Shown here one piece after another: positions 17,862-24,895 of a DNA stretch of 30,119 bases. The notes under the pieces are model-generated. The model did no database searches and was not told the origin of the DNA. It saw only the letters and a list, made by a program, of their open reading frames with translations. Numbering within the stretch: position 1 is the first letter of the stretch; each line of letters starts with the position of its first letter. The stretch spans positions 1 to 30,119 of the IMG/VR virus record IMGVR_UViG_3300025671_000338. One strand, 5' to 3'. Both the position numbers and the translations under genes were made by a program. This DNA comes from a virus.

Positions 17862-19049
17862 ATGACTATCAAACATCTATATCCCTCTCAACGTCCTTCA
17901 TTGGACCTTAATTTTGCTCGTACAAAGCGTTTGGATCCTCGTGTAGATTTCGAACGCTTTTCTGTTGGCACTTATGTTGGCAACGATGGATTGATTAAAA
18001 CTGCCGTTGACCATGAACCACGATTTGATCATGATCCAGAGACTGGTGAATCATTGGGGTTGTTGGTGGAGGAAAGTAGGACTAACTATGCGCTGTATTC
18101 AGAAAGCCCTAGCAACTGGTCTGTTACGGCTAGTAACGGTGAAGCTTTACCAACTATAACTCCCAATTTCTTGGACCCTAGTGGTCAAATGAATGCTGGC
18201 AGGTTTCAAGGTGTAAGAGCTGGTACAGGAAATGTTCGAGTAGTGTTTCCAACTTCTGCAACACTACCAAACCCTCATGATGTCATTTATTCTGTTTGGC
18301 TGAAGTCAAATACTGGTGCAAATCAAACTATTAAACTTTATATCGCAGTTGCAGATACCATTGTAGAAGTCACTCCAGAGTGGAAGAGGTTTAATTGTCC
18401 AGTAAGAACTGCCAGCAGTACTAGTGAGTTTATAGCTTTGGAAATGGATAATTTTACTTCACAAAATTGTGATATTCTTGTTTGGGCTCCTCAACTAGAG
18501 GTAGGTACCTTCCTTACCTCCAACATCCCCACCACCTCCAGTACCGTCACCCGAGCAGCAGATGTAGCAAGTATTACAGGGAGTAACTTTAGTAGTTGGT
18601 ATAACCAGAGTGAAGGTAGTTTGTTCAGCCAGTACATCCCTACGGCTGGATATGGGCAAGTTAAATTTTTAGGTAATAGTTTAAATTCCTGGGGTAATGG
18701 GCCTCGATCCGTTGCGGGAGGTGTGTTTGATTTTTCAACAAGATCGAACCAAGGATCAACTTCAGGTGTTTATATTAGAGGCAGAATTGAAGACTCTACA
18801 AACTATGGATATGTAATCAAACATGCTGCGGCTATTGCGGACAATGATTTCGCTTGCTACACAAGTAGTTCGAGTGGAGATGTAGATCTAAATACTGGAT
18901 CGCCTATTCCTGCAACTGGTGGGTATCTCACTCCACTTGTTGATAGACTCATTTTAACTGACGATTTAACAGGAGTAATTCATTTATCCCGCCTCACCTA
19001 CTACCCCGTCCGCCTCTCTGACACGATCCTCCAGAATTTGACGTTATGA
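17862..19049 (+). CDS. Tail adhesin-like protein A (395 aa), paralogue of the next gene
   Basis: Starts MTIKHLYPSQRPSLDLNFA, then a Y-V-G-x-D-G-L-I-K-T motif and LLVEESRTNYALYSES. This is the start of a module widespread in phage tail proteins that combines a short anchoring segment with a jelly-roll, carbohydrate-binding-like domain. The module closes with WAPQLEVGTFLTSNIPTTSS and VTRAADVASITG. The C-terminal domain ends RLTYYPVRLSDTILQNLTL. It holds one such module. The stop overlaps the next start (ATGA at 19046). I infer surface-glycan binding, either as a fibre accessory or as a virion-surface protein. The N-terminal 75 residues and C-terminal 20 residues closely match the next gene. Confidence 0.88.
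   Translation: MTIKHLYPSQRPSLDLNFARTKRLDPRVDFERFSVGTYVGNDGLIKTAVDHEPRFDHDPETGESLGLLVEESRTNYALYSESPSNWSVTASNGEALPTITPNFLDPSGQMNAGRFQGVRAGTGNVRVVFPTSATLPNPHDVIYSVWLKSNTGANQTIKLYIAVADTIVEVTPEWKRFNCPVRTASSTSEFIALEMDNFTSQNCDILVWAPQLEVGTFLTSNIPTTSSTVTRAADVASITGSNFSSWYNQSEGSLFSQYIPTAGYGQVKFLGNSLNSWGNGPRSVAGGVFDFSTRSNQGSTSGVYIRGRIEDSTNYGYVIKHAAAIADNDFACYTSSSSGDVDLNTGSPIPATGGYLTPLVDRLILTDDLTGVIHLSRLTYYPVRLSDTILQNLTL
18054..18082 (+). repeat. 29-base identical DNA repeat, copy 1 (adhesin A)
   Basis: 29 bases beginning TTGGGGTTGTTGGTGGAGG are identical to 19235-19263. They encode the LLVEESRTN motif. The identity at DNA level, including all third positions, indicates recent duplication or gene conversion. 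Confidence 0.85.
18506..18575 (+). repeat. C-rich module-end repeat, copy 1
   Basis: C-rich seam coding for T-F-L-T-S-N-I-P-T-T...VTRAADVAS. Related copies lie at 19777-19846 and 21068-21133. They share ACATCCCCACC-like and CACCCG(A/C)GC-like blocks. The seams stand out against AT-rich surroundings. Confidence 0.7.
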
Positions 19050-21607
19050 CGATTAAACATCTTTATCCAGTTATTGAACCGTCGCTCAATCTGGACTTTG
19101 CTAACAGCAAGAAGTTAGATCCACGGATTACTTTTATCCGTGGGTCTATTGGTACATACGTTGGAGATGATGGTCTTATTAAGACTGCTGCACAAGATGA
19201 GGCACGGTTTGACCACGACAGTGATGGGAATAGCTTGGGGTTGTTGGTGGAGGAAAGTAGGACGAACTTGCTGCCATATAGCGAAGATGTAACCGATTAT
19301 GCTTTAAGAAGTGTAACTACCCCTTTTGATTCTTCTTCAGTCAATCCAACTGGATCACTGGGGTCCTATAAAATTCTTTCCAATCCGGGTCCAAGCGCAG
19401 CTAGAATAAATAAAAGTTTAAACAGTGCAAATAATATTGTCGTAAGTGCGTTTGTCAAAAAAAGCACTCATAGATACGTTTTAGTTGGGTTTGGAGGAGG
19501 AATAAATTCTTTTACTGCACTATTTGATATTGAGCCAGGACTTACGTCTAATCGTCTTTTGGGACAAGGAGGAAACGGAACATTTACAAACATCGATGCA
19601 GGGTATCAAAATTTTCCTAATGACTGGATTCGTATTTGGGCAGTTGGAACAACATCTGGCACGGATGGACCAACAGTTGGTCTTGGTCCAGATGCTACTA
19701 CTTTTAATATCACCACTTGGACGGCTGCAGGCACCGAAGAAATTTACGCTTGGGGATTGCAGTATGAAGATGACACATCCTTCCCCACCAGCTACATCCC
19801 CACCGAAGGCTCCACCGTCACCCGCGCTGCTGACGTGGCGAGTATTAGTGGCGATAACTTCGGGACGTTTAGGACAAACCTGCTGCAGTATTCGGAGGAG
19901 TTTGATCAGGCGGCGTGGACTAAAACTGGATCTAGTGGTAGCGCAAACGCAATCACGGCCCCCAATGGACTTGTAACGGCAGATAAATTGGTTGAGGATA
20001 ACTCAACGGGGTCACACTTTGCGAGACAAGACGTTAGCACAACAGCAGCAGTTAGAACTGCATCTATTTACCTGAAAGCAGGGGAACGCTCTCTTCTCAG
20101 GATTGAACATGTCGGCAATACTGGCAACGCAGGCAGGAGGATAACTATTGACTTAGCCGCTGGCTCAATTACTGCCGCGTCCACTATTGGGTCCGGCGGC
20201 CTTGCATTTGCAGACCAAAGCATTGTTTCTGTTGGCAATGGCTGGTATCGCTTTATATCAACAATCGAGCCAACCACAACAACTGGAGACACGGCTTCGC
20301 TCTTGGTGTTCCTGTTAGATGCAGGTGGCAACTCTTCCTACACCGGAGACGGCACCTCCGGCATTTACCTCTGGGGAGCCCAGCTCGAAGAAAGTTCAAC
20401 CGCAACCGACTACATTAAATCGGATGTGGACTTTGTCTCTCGTGCATCGTCTGCTACTTATTACGATGCTAACGGTGTTATCCAGACTGCTGCAATTGAT
20501 GAAGCACGCACTGCTGCCTACCTCCCGGATGGCAACGGTAACTTCGCGAGTGCTGGTCCGCTGTTGCTGGAAGATGCGGGGACGAATTTGTTGCTGAGGA
20601 GTGAGGATTTTTCCGCCACCAATCCAGAGCAATTAACTTTCAGAGGGGCTGTAACCGCAGATCAAGCTATTGCACCAAACGGAACTTTAACCGCTGATTC
20701 TTTTCTTGAGACTGTTGATACTGGCAATCACATCGTTCAGTGCCATGCATATAGCTATACATCCGGCATAACTTATACTTATTCCGTGTTTTTAAGGCCA
20801 AACGGGCGTGATACTGGTATCCGTGTAAGAGCTGCAAACACTACTACTTTTGCGGTAGAAGCGTATTTTGATTTAATAGGTAGTGGCTCTGTGGCTTCTG
20901 TTGTTGGGGGGACAGCAGAAATACAGAATTACAATAATGGCTGGTATCGTTGCATTCTGACAGGCGTTTCAAATGCAACCGCCCTCACAGGAATGCAGGT
21001 TCATTCAAGCAATAGCGTTGGAGATGTAACAAAGGGATTATACATCTGGGGCGCCCAACTAGAGCAATCCTCCTACGCCACCTCCTACATCCCCACCACT
21101 ACATCTACTGCCACCCGAGCAGCGGATGTAAGCACGTCAGCCGCGACAACGGTGGTTGAAAGCGATTGGTATCGGCAGGATGAGGGGACGGTGTTTGCCA
21201 ATATATTCAATCGCGCAATTTATTCAGGGACAAATTTATTTCCTTATGTCGCTCAGTTTGATGACGGCACAAATACAGAACGTATCTCTTTGGACCACTC
21301 GGTTCTTGCAGGTGGATACCGTACTCAATATGTCGTGCGCGATGGTAATGTAAATCAGGCAAGCATCTCAGCCCAAACAGGCTTGGCTACAAGCGCAGCT
21401 AAATGGAGTGCCGCTTACGGCTTAAATTCTTTTGCATCGGCTTCCAACGGAGCAGTAGCTGTGACAGACAGTAGTGGAACAGTCCCTACTGTTAATCGAC
21501 TGCAAATAGGAATCGGCTTTGGCGCACAGTACAACGGCACCATCTCCCGCCTCACCTACTGGCCCCAGCGTCTCCCTAATGCTACACTACAAGCACTAAC
21601 CCTTTAA
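19046..21607 (+). CDS. Tail adhesin-like protein B (853 aa), three-module paralogue
   Basis: Same head (MTIKHLYPVIEPSLNLDFA) and same tail (RLTYWPQRLPNATLQALTL) as the gene before it, but with three internal modules. Each opens with a TNLL-x-Y/R-SE motif (near residues 71, 277 and about 514) and closes with YxWGxQ(L)E...S, ATDY or TSYIPT. Residues about 450-510 repeat the linker type of the head (ATYYDANGVIQTAAIDEAR). The modules are jelly-roll, carbohydrate-binding-like; no catalytic residues are evident. Local base composition changes from AT-rich to GC-rich inside the gene, notably around module ends, which suggests that modules have been exchanged. It is probably receptor-binding or host-range determining. 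Confidence 0.88.
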   Translation: MTIKHLYPVIEPSLNLDFANSKKLDPRITFIRGSIGTYVGDDGLIKTAAQDEARFDHDSDGNSLGLLVEESRTNLLPYSEDVTDYALRSVTTPFDSSSVNPTGSLGSYKILSNPGPSAARINKSLNSANNIVVSAFVKKSTHRYVLVGFGGGINSFTALFDIEPGLTSNRLLGQGGNGTFTNIDAGYQNFPNDWIRIWAVGTTSGTDGPTVGLGPDATTFNITTWTAAGTEEIYAWGLQYEDDTSFPTSYIPTEGSTVTRAADVASISGDNFGTFRTNLLQYSEEFDQAAWTKTGSSGSANAITAPNGLVTADKLVEDNSTGSHFARQDVSTTAAVRTASIYLKAGERSLLRIEHVGNTGNAGRRITIDLAAGSITAASTIGSGGLAFADQSIVSVGNGWYRFISTIEPTTTTGDTASLLVFLLDAGGNSSYTGDGTSGIYLWGAQLEESSTATDYIKSDVDFVSRASSATYYDANGVIQTAAIDEARTAAYLPDGNGNFASAGPLLLEDAGTNLLLRSEDFSATNPEQLTFRGAVTADQAIAPNGTLTADSFLETVDTGNHIVQCHAYSYTSGITYTYSVFLRPNGRDTGIRVRAANTTTFAVEAYFDLIGSGSVASVVGGTAEIQNYNNGWYRCILTGVSNATALTGMQVHSSNSVGDVTKGLYIWGAQLEQSSYATSYIPTTTSTATRAADVSTSAATTVVESDWYRQDEGTVFANIFNRAIYSGTNLFPYVAQFDDGTNTERISLDHSVLAGGYRTQYVVRDGNVNQASISAQTGLATSAAKWSAAYGLNSFASASNGAVAVTDSSGTVPTVNRLQIGIGFGAQYNGTISRLTYWPQRLPNATLQALTL
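19235..19263 (+). repeat. 29-base identical DNA repeat, copy 2 (adhesin B)
   Basis: Identical to 18054-18082; both copies precede the variable part of a module, a good crossover point for swapping adhesin modules. Confidence 0.85.
19777..19846 (+). repeat. C-rich module-end repeat, copy 2
   Basis: Codes for the FPTSYIPTEGSTVTRAADVAS seam, here at the end of module 1 of adhesin B; compare 18506-18575 and 21068-21133. Confidence 0.7.
21068..21133 (+). repeat. C-rich module-end repeat, copy 3
   Basis: Codes for SSYATSYIPTTTSTATRAADVS at the end of module 3 of adhesin B, the third copy of the seam. Confidence 0.7.
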
Positions 21608-21612
21608 ACTAT

Positions 21613-21942
21613 ATGACTACTACTTACCTTCGTTTCCCTTCTCAAGAAGTGTGGAAACAAGCTGCTCAAGCAGTTGGCATCCTTAATGTCGTTAACGTAG
21701 GCACTGAAGAAGAGCCTGATCTTCAAGAACAATGGAGTTACTACACCCACGAGTGGGCATGTGATGAAGTTGGTACCATTTATAACGACGATGGTGTCTA
21801 TAACCAAGAGACTGGGGAGGTAATTACTCCCCCTACTCCTATGGACGGCTGGCACGTCAACTTTAAAACCGACAAAGACATTGACTGGAGCGGTTTCCCC
21901 GTTCACCCCCAAACCCCTTACCGCAAATTTGCTGGAGAATAA
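21613..21942 (+). CDS. Hypothetical protein after the adhesin genes (109 aa)
   Basis: 109 residues, acidic, with several Trp (EVWKQAAQAVGI, LQEQWSYYTHEWACDEV, MDGWHVNFK). It starts 5 nt after the adhesin B stop, in the same transcript. Proteins of this size and pattern often follow tail fibre genes in phages and can be fibre-assembly factors, but I see no diagnostic motif for a known chaperone family. It ends VHPQTPYRKFAGE. The next 54-codon gene starts 2 nt later. Function unknown. Confidence 0.88.
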   Translation: MTTTYLRFPSQEVWKQAAQAVGILNVVNVGTEEEPDLQEQWSYYTHEWACDEVGTIYNDDGVYNQETGEVITPPTPMDGWHVNFKTDKDIDWSGFPVHPQTPYRKFAGE

Positions 21943-21944
21943 CA

Positions 21945-22109
21945 ATGATCACCCTTATCCGTCCAATTCTTTTTTCTTTTCTTCAATCTCAAAGTGTCAA
22001 ACTACTTATCGTAGATCTGCTTGCTAAACTAGCTGAGTCTACTGATAACGACATTGATGACAAAGCGGTTGAATTTGTTCGTAACGGTCTTTTTCCGAAT
22101 AAGCAATGA
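21945..22109 (+). CDS. Small protein with hydrophobic N-terminus (54 aa)
   Basis: ATG at 21945, 2 nt after the previous stop, runs 54 codons to TGA at 22107, where the next ATG overlaps (ATGA). The sequence begins MITLIRPILFSFLQSQSVKL, continues with a Leu/Val/Ile-rich segment (LLIVDLLAKLA) and ends acidic then aromatic (TDNDIDDKAVEFVRNGLF). The hydrophobic stretch is short, so it may be amphipathic rather than a full membrane span. Small genes like this often accompany lysis genes in phages; that role is a guess from its partner at 22106. Confidence 0.75.
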   Translation: MITLIRPILFSFLQSQSVKLLIVDLLAKLAESTDNDIDDKAVEFVRNGLFPNKQ

Positions 22110-22339
22110 TTGAAGCAGTAGTATCTGCTACCGTAGCTGTATTAGCAGCAGGAGCAGCACTTACAAATAGACTACACAACAGAATAACAGAATTAGATAC
22201 ACGTGTTGACGCTTTTGAATTACGGATTGCAACCAGTTATGTTCCACAAGAACAGTTTGGTGAAGCAATTACTAAAATGGAAGCACATATGATCCGCATT
22301 GAAAACAAACTTGACCAAATGTTACTTAAGAACAGTTAA
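22106..22339 (+). CDS. Membrane-anchored coiled-coil protein, possible holin or spanin type (77 aa)
   Basis: Residues 1-20 (MIEAVVSATVAVLAAGAALT) form one clear membrane helix. The rest is a heptad-like coiled coil (RLHNRITELDTRVDAFELRI, then EAHMIRIENKLDQML). The start overlaps the previous stop. A single N-terminal membrane span with a helical tail is seen in small phage lysis proteins and also in some virion accessory proteins. I see no signal-peptidase or lipobox cysteine. It belongs to the block between adhesins and terminase, where T7 itself has its holin (gp17.5). Lysis is therefore the leading guess, but unproven. Confidence 0.85.
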   Translation: MIEAVVSATVAVLAAGAALTNRLHNRITELDTRVDAFELRIATSYVPQEQFGEAITKMEAHMIRIENKLDQMLLKNS

Positions 22340-22341
22340 TT

Positions 22342-22566
22342 ATGACTATTCCCGCAGGTCGTTACCCTATTTTTAGCGATTTTGATACAGATAATGTAAC
22401 GTTTACTGGTACAACTACTATCGCTACTGGTGTAGTTACTGGTAATGTACATTTCTCCAACCTACCAGGACCTTATGGTAATGATCAAACTGCTGCCACT
22501 AATGGTGTGTTGGTTGGTCAACTTTATTATGATGGTAATGGTCATGTTAAAGTAAGGGTTGTATGA
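22342..22566 (+). CDS. Small beta-rich protein, probably virion-associated (74 aa)
   Basis: 74 residues, Thr/Gly/Val-rich, with alternating hydrophobic residues (NVTFTGTTTIATGVVTGNVHF) and a tail of the type GVLVGQLYYDGNGHVKVRVV. That tail motif resembles the C-terminal ends of phage tail or fibre proteins. It starts 2 nt after the previous gene. The stop overlaps the terminase small subunit start (ATGA at 22563). The call rests on composition and context; no catalytic motif is seen. Confidence 0.8.
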   Translation: MTIPAGRYPIFSDFDTDNVTFTGTTTIATGVVTGNVHFSNLPGPYGNDQTAATNGVLVGQLYYDGNGHVKVRVV

Positions 22567-22814
22567 TGAAAAAGAAAGCAACCGAAGACCAGTTCAACGA
22601 GTTGCATAATCTAGTTACGAAGGAGTTCCTCGCCCGTATTAAATCGGGTGAGGCAACTACTCAAGACTTGAAAGCCGCTTGTGACTGGCTAAAAACTAAT
22701 GACATCAGTGGTGTCGCTTTTGAAGGCAGCCCACTGGATAAACTGGCAAACATCATGCCTCAAATTGACCCAGAACTTGTCCAAACGAGGCTTTATGGCA
22801 AGCAGAACGTCTGA
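22563..22814 (+). CDS. Terminase small subunit, T7 gp18-like
   Basis: 83 residues, similar in size to T7 gp18 (89). It has the shape of marine T7-like small terminases: a helical N-terminus (ATEDQFNELHNLVTKEFLAR), a GEATTQDLKAACDWLKTNDI helix pair, and GSPLDKLANIMPQIDP near the end. It would recognise concatemer DNA and recruit the large subunit. ATGATG offers two starts; the first (22563) overlaps the previous stop. It ends inside the next gene by 20 bases. The large subunit lies 2 kb downstream, separated by three genes, which is unusual compared with T7. Confidence 0.85.
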   Translation: MMKKKATEDQFNELHNLVTKEFLARIKSGEATTQDLKAACDWLKTNDISGVAFEGSPLDKLANIMPQIDPELVQTRLYGKQNV

Positions 22815-23052
22815 GTACTACAAGAAAAACCCTAAAGCTGCGGCTAAACGCCGTAAGCAACAGGCTAAATATCAAAAACAGGATAAGGTTGTCAAGAAAC
22901 GAGTAGAGCTAAACCGTATTAACCGTCAAAAAGGTACCTACGGTAACGGTGACGGTAAAGATGTATCACACTGTAAAGGTGGTGGTACTCGTATGGAAAA
23001 AGCATCTAAAAATCGTGCTCGTAACCGTGGCAAACTTAAGTGTAAAAAATGA
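22795..23052 (+). CDS. Lys/Arg-rich small protein of the packaging cassette (85 aa)
   Basis: I place the start at ATG 22795, inside the terS end, because the residues after it (MASRTSEYYKKNPKAAAKRR) begin a recognisable basic domain and the upstream part of the open frame is only the terS shadow. The product is extremely basic, with the pattern GTYGNGDGKDVSHCKGGG followed by KASKNRARNRGK. Proteins with this NGDGKD-(V/M)-SH signature sit beside terminase or HNH genes in many T7-like and cyanophage genomes. A nucleic-acid-binding role is likely from its charge. It overlaps HNH by 4 bases (ATGA). Confidence 0.85.
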   Translation: MASRTSEYYKKNPKAAAKRRKQQAKYQKQDKVVKKRVELNRINRQKGTYGNGDGKDVSHCKGGGTRMEKASKNRARNRGKLKCKK

Positions 23053-23378
23053 CCCCTCTGTTTCCTACCCCTGATTACTACTTGCAAAACTTGATAGCTA
23101 TGACCTCACCAGAAGCGAAGCGCCTGTGGAGGCGCAGTATCAAGGAACATTTCGACCATACATGTATTTATTGCGGAAAGACTTATGACTTATCTCAACT
23201 ATCTATTGATCACGTCCATCCTCGCAGTCGTGGGGGTGAAGACGTTGCAACGAATGTCGTATGTGCTTGCACCAGTTGTAATCAGGACAAAGGAAGCGAA
23301 CCCGTCATCTCTTGGATGAGAGACAAATTTGGAGTTAATAGACTCCGTGAAAAACTTATTATGGAGTATATTACTTAA
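23049..23378 (+). CDS. HNH endonuclease
   Basis: 109 residues. It has the zinc knuckles C39-x2-C42 (HTCIYCGK) and C74-x2-C77 (CACTSCN), with the HNH core S-I-D54-H55-V-H57-P-R-S-R-G-G and N69 in between. This is a complete HNH metal-dependent nuclease. In many tailed phages an HNH protein next to the terminase genes supports DNA packaging and cohesive-end or concatemer cutting. Alternatively, free-standing HNH genes are homing endonucleases. Its place inside the terS-terL interval favours packaging. The start overlaps the Lys/Arg-rich gene and the stop overlaps the next ATG (TAATG). Confidence 0.93.
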   Translation: MTPLFPTPDYYLQNLIAMTSPEAKRLWRRSIKEHFDHTCIYCGKTYDLSQLSIDHVHPRSRGGEDVATNVVCACTSCNQDKGSEPVISWMRDKFGVNRLREKLIMEYIT

Positions 23379-24892
23379 TGGATAGAGAAACGAAGCGAGC
23401 GTATCAGCTTGTTCAGCTTAGAATTATAGAACATTTAGATCGTTTAGAAGCAGCTCAAAAAGCAAAAATAAAACTACCCAGCGGTGATGTAAATACTATA
23501 AAAAAATGGCGGCGATTTGGAGCTGCTTTTGCATGGGATCCTTCAGTATTTAAAGAAGTTCTTGAGGAACCCTTTATGTCTGACGTTGACTTAATTAGTA
23601 CACTTAGAAAAGGTGAAGACACTTTAATGAGGCGTTGGGGGTACATTAAAGGTATCCCTTTACATCATATTATTGCTGATCGTACTGGTGGTGATCTTGG
23701 AATTAGAACCCCAATTGATATTTGGGAAGACACTAAAAAACGTATTTTTGATTTAACAGGAGCAACACCGGGCGATGGTGCTGCTAATTTAAACGCAGCT
23801 GGAGCTTTTGATGAACTATGGCATCAAGGTCGATTAGGAGCTAAAGGGACTGTTTTTGCAAAAGCGGGTCTTATACGTCCTGAGGATTTTCCTTATTTAC
23901 ATAGAGCTGGGCAAAATTTAGCTGAAAAACTAGGTAAAGATCCTAAAATAGTCATGGCAACAGCTAAAGAACAAGCTGAGCTTTTGCTTCCCTCTATTAG
24001 ACAACAACAAGAAAGGTATCAACAGGTTTTAAATTCTGCTCAATACAAAAACCAACTTAAAGCTTTTAGTTTATTTCCTGAGTTTGAAAATTTAGCTGCT
24101 GCTAGTCTTCCAGAAATTGAAGAAATTGAAAGCTCAACAAGAAAGACACCAATACCAAGTATTTATGCTAGAGCTGGTTCTTTAATATATGACCCTGTTC
24201 AAGCATTAACTGAGTTTTTGTCTTCTGCTGAAGGGCAAAATTGGTACGCTAAAACTACGGCAGAACGCTTGTCTAAAGGCTTAGCTCCATTAAACCCATT
24301 TGAAACTATTCAAAAAATAGAATTAGGCTCAGGTTTTGGAACACAAGCATATGAACAATTACAGGATTTTGTTAAGAAAAATGCTGCAGGGGAAGCAATT
24401 GGCAGCTTATATTCTATTATGTTGGATCCTGAAATGAAAAAAGCAGTAGAAACAGGAGACATTAACAAAATTACGTCTACTTTGACACGTGATGTTGTTT
24501 TAGGTGGTATTGGTCAAGAAGTTTCTAGAAATCTTATGAAACTTTTACCTCAAAAAGCGGTTACAGCTATTGGTTCAGTCGCACCGGCATTACAGGCTGC
24601 TGCGCCAATTGCAGCTGTGTCTCAAATTAAAGGTTCCACTGATCCTTTTGTTGAGCAACAACGTAATATAAGAGAATTAGAATCGGGTGATCCGTTTTAT
24701 CAAAAAGCAGCTCAACGTGTTCCCCAAAAATTTGGCAAACAAGGTCCTGGTGTTGATCGGCAAGGTACCCCAATTGTAGAGCCTGAACCTATGTTTAAAA
24801 TTGAAGATCCCTTGAACGAACTTGAATACGCTGGTAAACAAATACTTGGTGGTCTTAAAACTGTAGGTGGTGCAATATTGTTTGGCTTTTAA
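23378..24892 (+). CDS. Unknown 504-aa protein inserted before the large terminase
   Basis: 504 residues, starting MDRETKRAYQLVQLRIIEHL with a TAATG overlap. It has a GYIKGIPLHHIIADRTGGDL segment near residues 88-107. This recalls the G-x-x-HH-I entry of HNH/GH-E-type nucleases and toxins, but no clear second metal-binding motif follows, so activity is doubtful. Residues about 180-240 are helical and Glu/Gln-rich; about 375-410 is Ala-rich and moderately hydrophobic (LQAAAPIAAVSQIKG), and the C-terminus is hydrophobic (QILGGLKTVGGAILFGF). The mix of hydrophobic end, helical body and late-gene position suggests a virion or internal-core protein. Base use is more AT-rich than in terL. It is not recognised. 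Confidence 0.85.
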   Translation: MDRETKRAYQLVQLRIIEHLDRLEAAQKAKIKLPSGDVNTIKKWRRFGAAFAWDPSVFKEVLEEPFMSDVDLISTLRKGEDTLMRRWGYIKGIPLHHIIADRTGGDLGIRTPIDIWEDTKKRIFDLTGATPGDGAANLNAAGAFDELWHQGRLGAKGTVFAKAGLIRPEDFPYLHRAGQNLAEKLGKDPKIVMATAKEQAELLLPSIRQQQERYQQVLNSAQYKNQLKAFSLFPEFENLAAASLPEIEEIESSTRKTPIPSIYARAGSLIYDPVQALTEFLSSAEGQNWYAKTTAERLSKGLAPLNPFETIQKIELGSGFGTQAYEQLQDFVKKNAAGEAIGSLYSIMLDPEMKKAVETGDINKITSTLTRDVVLGGIGQEVSRNLMKLLPQKAVTAIGSVAPALQAAAPIAAVSQIKGSTDPFVEQQRNIRELESGDPFYQKAAQRVPQKFGKQGPGVDRQGTPIVEPEPMFKIEDPLNELEYAGKQILGGLKTVGGAILFGF

Positions 24893-24895
24893 CCT

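Noticed and set aside
17862-21607. Diversity-generating retroelement variable region
   Set aside because: The repeats are seams between modules, there is no reverse transcriptase or template repeat in the window, and differences are not confined to adenines.
23049-23378. HNH gene as a mobile homing element
   Set aside because: It overlaps both neighbours with coupled start and stop codons and sits in the packaging cassette, which fits a fixed packaging role better; homing cannot be fully excluded.
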